Below, in pieces: positions 5,456 through 10,414 of a stretch of 10,414 nt of DNA. Each line of letters begins with the position of its first letter. Positions within the stretch are counted from its first letter, which is position 1. A model generated the notes under the pieces. The model was not told the DNA's origin, made no database searches, and worked only from the letters and a program-made list of their open reading frames with translations. A program made the translations under genes and the position numbers. The stretch covers positions 1 to 10,414 of the forward strand of contig CAOPQH010000048.1 in the NCBI GenBank assembly GCA_948505485.1, given 5' to 3'. The DNA comes from an uncultured Clostridia bacterium (lineage in GTDB: Bacteria; Bacillota; Clostridia; TANB77; CAG-508).

Positions 5456-7651
5456 CTATTTTCTCCTTTTTACTTCGTATACACTATTTACTGTTCGTAA
5501 TAGCTTCATAACCTTATTTAGTTCTTTTAAATTTTCTACTTCTAATGTAATTTCCATAATAGCAATTTTCTCTTTAGTTGTTTTAGTGTTTACTGCCATT
5601 AATTTTGCCTTTGTTGTTCCTATTTCTTTTAATATATCTGCCAAAAGTCCTTGTCTATCATTTGAATAAATTTCAATATCAACATTATAGGAAGTTTTAT
5701 TTTCATTATACCATTCTACATCTATCATTCTATTTTCTTCTGAAATAAGTTCTTTTACATTTACACAGTCTTTTCTATGAACTGATACTCCTCTACCTTT
5801 TGTAATGTATCCTACAATTTCGTCTCCTGGAAGCGGATTACAGCATTTTGATAATTTTACTAAGCAATTATCTATATTTTTAACTATCACTCCTGAAGAA
5901 GGTTTTACTTTTTGTCTCTTGTTTGAGGATAATTGCTCTATAGTTTTTTCTATATTTTCTTCTCTGTGTTCTTTTCTATATTCAATTAACATCCTAGCAA
6001 TTATTTTTACTGGTGACATCGCTCCAAATCCAACAGATGCATACATTTCATCAAGATTTTTATATTTATATCTATCTAGCATTGGATTTATATAGTCAGT
6101 TTTAAATAAATCACTATAAGACATACTTATTCTTTTTAATTCTTTTTCTATTAATTCTTTTCCTTTTTCTATATTTTCTGCTTTGTGAGCTTTTTTAAAC
6201 CATGCTTGTATTTTGTTTTTTGCACTTGTGCTTTTAACAAATTTAAGCCAATCTCTGCTAGGTCCTTCAGAATTATCAGAAGTTATTATTTCTACTATAT
6301 CTCCATTTTTTAGTGGTGTTAATATAGGCATCATTTTGCTATTAATTTTACATCCTGTCATATGATGTCCTATTTCTGCATGTATTGAATATGCAAAATC
6401 TATTGATGTAGCACCTCTAGGCAATGTTTTTATTTCGCCTTTTGGAGTAAAAACATATACTTCATCTTCAAACAATTCTGTTTTTAAAGTTTCTAAGAAT
6501 TCTTGTGGATCCTTCATCTCCTTTTGCCATTCTAGAGTCTCTCTAAGCCACGACAATTTATCTTCTTCAACTTTTACAACTTGTTTTCCTTTACCAAAAT
6601 AATTAGCTTCTTTATAAGCCCAATGTGCTGCAATTCCAAATTCTGCAATATTATGCATATCCCAAGTACGTATTTGTACTTCAAATGGTGTTCCTTTTTC
6701 TCCTAGTAGTGTTGTATGTATTGATTGATACATATTAGGTTTAGGCACAGCTATATAATCTTTAAATCTTCTTGGCATAGGATTATATAATTCATGAACT
6801 ACTCCTAAAGCTGCATAACAGTCTTTTACAGAATTTACCAATATCCTTAAAGCAAATAAATCATATATTTGGTCTAATGTCTTATTATCTCTTTGCATTT
6901 TTCTATATATACTATATAAGTGTTTTGCTCTTCCAGTAACTTCTGCTTCTATTTTTTGTTTTTTTAATTCAATTCTTATTTTATCCATTATTTTTTCTAT
7001 GAACTTTAATCTTTCGTCTCTTTTTTTATTTATTCCTTCAACTAATTCATGATACTCTTCAGGATATAAATATTTAAAAGATAAATCTTCTAATTCCCAT
7101 TTAATCGAATATAAACCTAATCTATTTGCAAGAGGAGCATATAATTCCATTGTTTCTTTTGCATTTGCAATTTGTCTATCACGTTTTAAATATTTTAATG
7201 TTCTCATATTATGAAGTCTATCAGCTAACTTAATTAAAATTACTCTGATATCTTTTCCCATAGCCAAAAACATTCTTCTATAATCCTCTACCTGTTGCTC
7301 CTCCAATGTCTCAAATTGCATTGTACTTAATTTAGTAACACCAGCAACCAAGTTAGCAATTTCTTCTCCAAACTCTTTTACCAAATATTCATGTGTTACA
7401 TCAGTATCTTCTACAATATCATGTAAAAGAGCAGCACAAATTGTACTTTCATCCAAACCAAGCTCAGACAAAGTATAAGCAACCCAAAGAGGATGAACAA
7501 TATAAGGCTCACCTGATCTTCTTTTTTGTTCTTTATGCTTATTTTCAGCTAAATCATAAGCTTTCATTATCAATTTAACATCTACTTTTTTACTCTTTTG
7601 CTTCTTCTTATTTATAACATCATTAATTGTTACATCTTTACCCATTTGCAT
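5456..7651 (-). CDS. relA: Bifunctional (p)ppGpp synthetase/hydrolase, RelA/SpoT family
   Basis: This 731-residue long RSH enzyme makes and degrades the stringent-response alarmone (p)ppGpp. The N-terminal HD hydrolase domain has the full set of expected residues at family positions: R44, H53, H77-D78, E81-D82, D144 and N148. The synthetase domain follows, with RRFKDYI (the RXKD form of bifunctional enzymes) and the Firmicute-type KPNMYQSIHTT, then EVQIRT. Next come a TGS domain (from VYVFTPKGEI), a conserved-cysteine domain (KCCNPLPGD, then HRKDC) and a C-terminal ACT domain. Both activities therefore look intact. The first ATG (7651) has GAGGT seven bases upstream, and a second ATG two codons on is less well placed. 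No clear promoter was seen in the repeat-filled gap, so recJ read-through may contribute. Confidence 0.96.
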   Translation of the reverse strand: MQMGKDVTINDVINKKKQKSKKVDVKLIMKAYDLAENKHKEQKRRSGEPYIVHPLWVAYTLSELGLDESTICAALLHDIVEDTDVTHEYLVKEFGEEIANLVAGVTKLSTMQFETLEEQQVEDYRRMFLAMGKDIRVILIKLADRLHNMRTLKYLKRDRQIANAKETMELYAPLANRLGLYSIKWELEDLSFKYLYPEEYHELVEGINKKRDERLKFIEKIMDKIRIELKKQKIEAEVTGRAKHLYSIYRKMQRDNKTLDQIYDLFALRILVNSVKDCYAALGVVHELYNPMPRRFKDYIAVPKPNMYQSIHTTLLGEKGTPFEVQIRTWDMHNIAEFGIAAHWAYKEANYFGKGKQVVKVEEDKLSWLRETLEWQKEMKDPQEFLETLKTELFEDEVYVFTPKGEIKTLPRGATSIDFAYSIHAEIGHHMTGCKINSKMMPILTPLKNGDIVEIITSDNSEGPSRDWLKFVKSTSAKNKIQAWFKKAHKAENIEKGKELIEKELKRISMSYSDLFKTDYINPMLDRYKYKNLDEMYASVGFGAMSPVKIIARMLIEYRKEHREENIEKTIEQLSSNKRQKVKPSSGVIVKNIDNCLVKLSKCCNPLPGDEIVGYITKGRGVSVHRKDCVNVKELISEENRMIDVEWYNENKTSYNVDIEIYSNDRQGLLADILKEIGTTKAKLMAVNTKTTKEKIAIMEITLEVENLKELNKVMKLLRTVNSVYEVKRRK

Positions 7652-7698
7652 AAAAATTACCTCTTTACTTAATATTTTAATACTATTTTTATTTAATA

Positions 7699-7718
7699 AA
7701 ACACCCTATTTGCAGGTA
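7699..7718. repeat. Truncated right arm of the structured repeat
   Basis: The stretch AAACACCCTATTTGCAGGTAG matches the right arm of the inner unit seen at 3480-3499 (AACACC, CTATTGAC, AGGTAG) and then breaks off into the REP-like flank. It looks like the remains of a further copy, in the same position relative to the palindrome as the relic at 3255. Confidence 0.5.
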
Positions 7719-7720
7719 GA

Positions 7721-7755
7721 CCGTTGGAGCTCGGGCGATTACTAATCGCCCCTAC
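7721..7755 (-). repeat. REP-like palindrome with GTAG tetranucleotide, copy 2
   Basis: GGGCGATTACTAATCGCCC at 7733-7751 is identical to the copy at 3318. On the minus strand it is again directly preceded by GTAG (7755-7752). The flank CCGTTGGAGCTC (7721-7732) differs from the first copy at one base. The same spacer ending TTGTTGAAAATATATATTTA leads into the nested repeat. Confidence 0.75.
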
Positions 7756-7804
7756 ATTTCTCTACTATTCTAATTTATCATTATGCTTTGTTGAAAATAT
7801 ATAT

Positions 7805-7982
7805 TTATAACTATAGAGTAGCCACGCGTGGTGATAGCACTTTTCGATATTGTAGAGTAGTCACGCGTGTCGATAGCGTTTTTCTTTTGAGCCTGCCGAA
7901 AAAGAAAACACCCTATCGACAGGTAGCTTGACGGCTATAAAATAGCAAAACAATCTATCACCAGGTAGCTTGGCGGTTATAA
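7805..7982. repeat. Nested structured repeat, copy C (178 nt)
   Basis: This copy has the same length and plan as copy B. Terminal TTATAAC (7805-7811) faces GTTATAA (7976-7982). In the outer unit GCCA (7821-7824) pairs with TGGC (7971-7974), and GGTGATAG (7830-7837) with CTATCACC (7955-7962). In the inner unit GTCA (7860-7863) pairs with TGAC (7929-7932), and GTCGATAG (7869-7876) with CTATCGAC (7913-7920). Relative to copy B, the changes in the inner stem and both junction helices are compensatory. It ends two bases from the recJ stop codon and, with the REP-like palindrome, fills the 333-nt gap between recJ and relA. Confidence 0.88.
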
Positions 7983-7984
7983 AA

Positions 7985-9679
7985 TTATACAGACCTCATA
8001 ATATCTTTAATATTAATTTGCAAACTATCCACCCCATTAAAAGTATTAATTTCTATTGTTCCAACAACATCAATTTTATCTCCAATTAAATACTCATCAC
8101 TTAAATACCCCATATTAAAACCTATAGCATTTATAATTGTATTATCATCCTTAAGTGTTAATTTTAAATGTTTACCCTCTGATAAAGCTCTTATTGAATC
8201 TATTTTCAAATTTTTAAATGCAAATAATGGCATTTTATTTGCTTCTCCAAAAGGTTCTAAGTCTTTTAATGATTTAACTATTTCTTTGCTTAATTCTGCA
8301 ATGTTTAATTTAGCATCTATATTTATTATTGGTACAATTTCTTCTATTTTATAATTATTTGCAATCTCTTCAAATTTATCTTTGAATTCTTGTATTTTAT
8401 CTTTTTTTACTGTTATACCTATAGCCATAGAATGCCCACCAAATTTATCTATTACATCTCCACATTCAGTTAAAGCTTCATATAAATCAAATCCTGATAT
8501 ACTTCTTCCAGATCCTTTTCCCAAATTAGTTTGATTATCAAGACACAATAATATACTAGGTTTAAAATACATATCTGTAATTTTAGAAGATACTATTCCT
8601 ATTACACCATGATGCCAGTTTTCACCTGTTAAAACTATTACATTTTTTTCATCTAAATTATTTTCTTCTATTTGCTCTATAGCTTCTAAATATATTCTTT
8701 TTTCTGTATCTTGTCTTTGTTTATTAAAGTCATTTAGCTTTTCTGTTAATTCTTGTACTTGATTTATATCAGATGATAATAATAATTTTAGTGCATCTTC
8801 TTGGTGTCCCATTCTACCACAGGCATTAATTCTTGGTGCTATTCCAAAAGATATTAAATTAGAATCTATTTTTTGATATCCTGAAGACATTATTATAGAT
8901 TTTAATCCTAAATTTTTAGTTTGCTCTACTAATTTTAACCCAAGCTTTGCAATAACTCTGTTTTCATCAACTAATGGGACTATATCCGAAATCGTTCCAA
9001 CACAAACTATATCTAAATATTTTAAGTATTCTTTTTCTTCGAGATTTAATTTTTGACTAATTGCTTGTATTAATTTAAAAACAACTCCTACTCCTGCTAA
9101 TTCTCTAAATGGATATTTATTGTCTTTTCTTTTAGCATCTATAACAGCTAATGCGTTTGGTAAGTCTTCTCCTGGTTCATGATGATCTGTTACTATTGTT
9201 TCTAATCCTAATGTATTTGCATATTGAATTTCATCAACTGCTGAAATACCACAGTCGACAGTTATCATTAATTTATAGTCTTTTGTTGAAATTTCTTCGA
9301 TTGCATTATTGTTTAACCCATATCCTTCTAGTAATCTATTTGGAATATATGTATCTACTTTTAATCCTTGCGTTTCTAAAAAGCTTTTTAATACTGTTGT
9401 ACTTGTAATTCCATCAACGTCGTAATCACCATATATTATTATATCTTCTTTATTTTTTATTGATGTTATTATTCTATTTACTGCTATATCCATGTCTGGC
9501 ATTAAAAATGGATCATGAAAATCTTTTCTTGTGGGATTTAAAAATATTCTAATTTGTTCTTCTTCTGTTATATTCCTATTTACTAATATTGTTGCTAATA
9601 ATTTATTTATATTATATTTTTTTGATATTTCTTCTACTTTTTTTTCGTTAATATTATAAAATTTCCATTTTTTATTCAT
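7985..9679 (-). CDS. recJ: Single-stranded-DNA-specific 5'-3' exonuclease RecJ
   Basis: RecJ degrades single-stranded DNA 5' to 3' in recombinational and mismatch repair. The 564-residue protein carries the DHH-family motifs in order: YGDYDVDG (D85, D87, D89), ITVDCG (D142), TDHHEPG (DHH at 165-167), and RINACGRMGH. A DHHA1 domain follows with GSGRSISGFDLYEAL and GGHSMAIGI, then a C-terminal OB-like segment. Its length is close to Escherichia coli RecJ and shorter than the Bacillus protein, which has an extra C-terminal part. The start is set by AGGAGAGG just before the ATG. It is the first minus-strand gene after a divergent promoter region. In many Firmicutes recJ is followed by apt and relA, but apt is missing here. 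Confidence 0.95.
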   Translation of the reverse strand: MNKKWKFYNINEKKVEEISKKYNINKLLATILVNRNITEEEQIRIFLNPTRKDFHDPFLMPDMDIAVNRIITSIKNKEDIIIYGDYDVDGITSTTVLKSFLETQGLKVDTYIPNRLLEGYGLNNNAIEEISTKDYKLMITVDCGISAVDEIQYANTLGLETIVTDHHEPGEDLPNALAVIDAKRKDNKYPFRELAGVGVVFKLIQAISQKLNLEEKEYLKYLDIVCVGTISDIVPLVDENRVIAKLGLKLVEQTKNLGLKSIIMSSGYQKIDSNLISFGIAPRINACGRMGHQEDALKLLLSSDINQVQELTEKLNDFNKQRQDTEKRIYLEAIEQIEENNLDEKNVIVLTGENWHHGVIGIVSSKITDMYFKPSILLCLDNQTNLGKGSGRSISGFDLYEALTECGDVIDKFGGHSMAIGITVKKDKIQEFKDKFEEIANNYKIEEIVPIINIDAKLNIAELSKEIVKSLKDLEPFGEANKMPLFAFKNLKIDSIRALSEGKHLKLTLKDDNTIINAIGFNMGYLSDEYLIGDKIDVVGTIEINTFNGVDSLQINIKDIMRSV

Positions 9680-9712
9680 ATTCCTCTCCTATATTATATA
9701 ATTTGTTCTTAT

Positions 9713-9721
9713 TGTATAACA
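9713..9721 (-). promoter_or_regulatory. Candidate extended -10 promoter of recJ
   Basis: The minus strand reads TGTTATACA, close to the TGnTATAAT extended -10 form, about 35 nt before the recJ start codon. No good -35 box is present at 17 nt. A TTCAAA lies at a short 15-nt spacing. The call rests mainly on position. Confidence 0.4.
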
Positions 9722-9803
9722 TATTTTTATTTTTTTGAATAGTTTTTTGTAAATATTTTTTATGTAATATAAAATTACAATTCATAACTATAATCGATTA
9801 ACT

Positions 9804-9887
9804 AGAAATAATATATAGAAATTATTCATCTTCGCATGCTCAAGCTAATTTCGACCGCTCATCTTCATAATTTTATATATTATTTCT
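9804..9887. repeat. 84-nt palindromic element with internal direct repeats
   Basis: The left arm (9804-9825) and right arm (9867-9887) pair over 21 bp, with only G9818 bulged. Inside the arms, TCATCTTC occurs twice as a direct repeat (9826-9833 and 9859-9866), immediately touching each arm. It encloses a 25-nt core (9834-9858) that is more GC-rich than the surroundings. It lies in the 333-nt gap between the divergent recJ and small-gene promoters, and no T run makes it a terminator. A self-complementary TAATCGATTA lies just left at 9791-9800. Confidence 0.7.
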
Positions 9888-9939
9888 TATAAAAAAACGT
9901 AACTAAGAATACTAATATTAAATATTATAACTTTTTAAT

Positions 9940-9968
9940 TTTACAAAAATTTACTGAATATTTATTAT
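9940..9968 (+). promoter_or_regulatory. SigA-type promoter of the small plus-strand gene
   Basis: TTTACA (9940-9945) and TATTAT (9963-9968) are separated by exactly 17 nt, about 45 nt before the ATG at 10013. The spacing and position are good for a housekeeping promoter, though the region is AT-rich. Confidence 0.55.
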
Positions 9969-10012
9969 ATTTTTTCTTAATACTAATTTATATAAATGAT
10001 TGGAGATTTTTT

Positions 10013-10294
10013 ATGATATCAAGTGTTAATTTATATAGCAATATTAAAGGAGAAATTAATAGATTTCTTACTTCTTTTTATGATACAGATTTAGAAATAT
10101 ATAATTCTCTTAAATGGGAAAAACAATATAATAATCCTGTAGAAATTGCAGACATTGTTGGAGCTTTTATTGATAATTGTGAAAATTATGATGTTCATAT
10201 GTGGATTAGTTTAGATAATGGAGTTTATATTAATATTACAGAAAAAAATGCAAATGATGTTATAAAGTATTTGTATGAAAGGTATCCATATTAA
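10013..10294 (+). CDS. Conserved-looking hypothetical protein, 93 residues
   Basis: I do not recognise this protein by function. It is a soluble-looking, acidic product with no membrane segment, signal peptide or cysteine-pair motif. It has one cysteine, and aromatic residues are frequent (for example WISLDNGVYINI and the C-terminal YLYERYPY). It is a real gene by context: GGAG lies seven bases before the ATG, a 17-nt-spaced promoter lies upstream at 9940-9968, and a terminator follows within 45 nt. It is the only plus-strand gene here and stands alone as a single-gene unit, diverging from recJ across a 333-nt gap. No link to the neighbouring repair or stringent-response genes can be drawn from the sequence. 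Confidence 0.8.
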   Translation: MISSVNLYSNIKGEINRFLTSFYDTDLEIYNSLKWEKQYNNPVEIADIVGAFIDNCENYDVHMWISLDNGVYINITEKNANDVIKYLYERYPY

Positions 10295-10300
10295 AACACC

Positions 10301-10338
10301 AGCAATTAATTTTAAAAATTAATGCTAGTATCTTTTTT
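10301..10338 (+). terminator. Intrinsic terminator of the small plus-strand gene
   Basis: AGC plus ATTAATT on the left pairs with AATTAAT plus GCT on the right (10301-10326), with one bulged A. Six T follow shortly after at 10333-10338. It begins just after the TAA stop codon of the 93-residue gene. Confidence 0.7.
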
Positions 10339-10365
10339 GTGTTACCACAATTTATCTTATTATGC

Positions 10366-10397
10366 AAAAAATTAAAGAAGACTATTTAATCTTCTTT
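10366..10397 (-). terminator. Probable terminator of a gene beyond the right edge
   Basis: AAAGAAGA (10374-10381) and TCTTCTTT (10390-10397) form a perfect 8-bp stem with an 8-nt loop. On the minus strand it is followed by AA and six T (complement of 10366-10371), so it would end a minus-strand gene entering from the right. Plus-strand T-rich sequence also follows, so it may act in both directions. Confidence 0.5.
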
Positions 10398-10414
10398 CTT
10401 GGTTTTTGGTTTTT

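Noticed and set aside
7652..7984. T-box or other known riboswitch leader for relA
   Set aside because: No specifier-loop or anti-terminator signature is visible, and the structure is fully explained by the repeat also found in two unrelated gaps.
9804..9887. Bidirectional terminator between recJ and the small gene
   Set aside because: The palindrome lies upstream of both divergent genes, and no T run follows it on either strand.

Overview
The window comes from a strongly AT-rich, endospore-forming Firmicute, most likely a member of the Clostridia, possibly an uncultured gut lineage. The evidence is AT-rich intergenic DNA, purine-rich Shine-Dalgarno sites before nearly every gene, Firmicute-type RelA and RecJ, and two sporulation genes (spoIIP, spoVS). 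The organism assignment is inferred from gene content and composition only.

Seven of the eight genes are on the minus strand. Read in the direction of transcription, from right to left, they are recJ (9679-7985), relA/spoT (7651-5456), a metallo-beta-lactamase-fold hydrolase (5454-4807), spoIIP (4743-3619), ymdB (3213-2443), spoVS (2268-2005) and a peptide-binding protein of ABC-transporter type (1768-170). relA and the hydrolase are 1 nt apart and translationally linked. ymdB followed by spoVS is the order found in Bacillus subtilis, and recJ followed by relA is the usual Firmicute order but without apt between them. On the plus strand, a small gene of unknown function (10013-10294) diverges from recJ with its own promoter and terminator. 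A further hairpin at 10374-10397 probably ends a minus-strand gene outside the window.

The striking part lies between the genes. Three gaps (1-169, 3226-3618, 7652-7984) hold copies of a repeat family in which constant linker sequences flank stems whose sequences differ between copies but stay complementary. Two copies are exactly 178 nt and consist of one hairpin unit nested inside another. Both lie next to a REP-like palindrome preceded by GTAG. Two of the three copies begin within about 2 nt of the stop codon of a minus-strand gene. I do not recognise this family.

Other structures stand out. A perfect 13-bp inverted repeat encloses the spoIIP ribosome-binding site and start codon and overlaps a possible SigE promoter. 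An 84-nt palindrome with internal direct repeats lies between recJ and the small gene. A two-hairpin block lies between spoVS and the peptide-binding protein gene. No tRNA, rRNA, CRISPR array, transposase or phage gene was seen.
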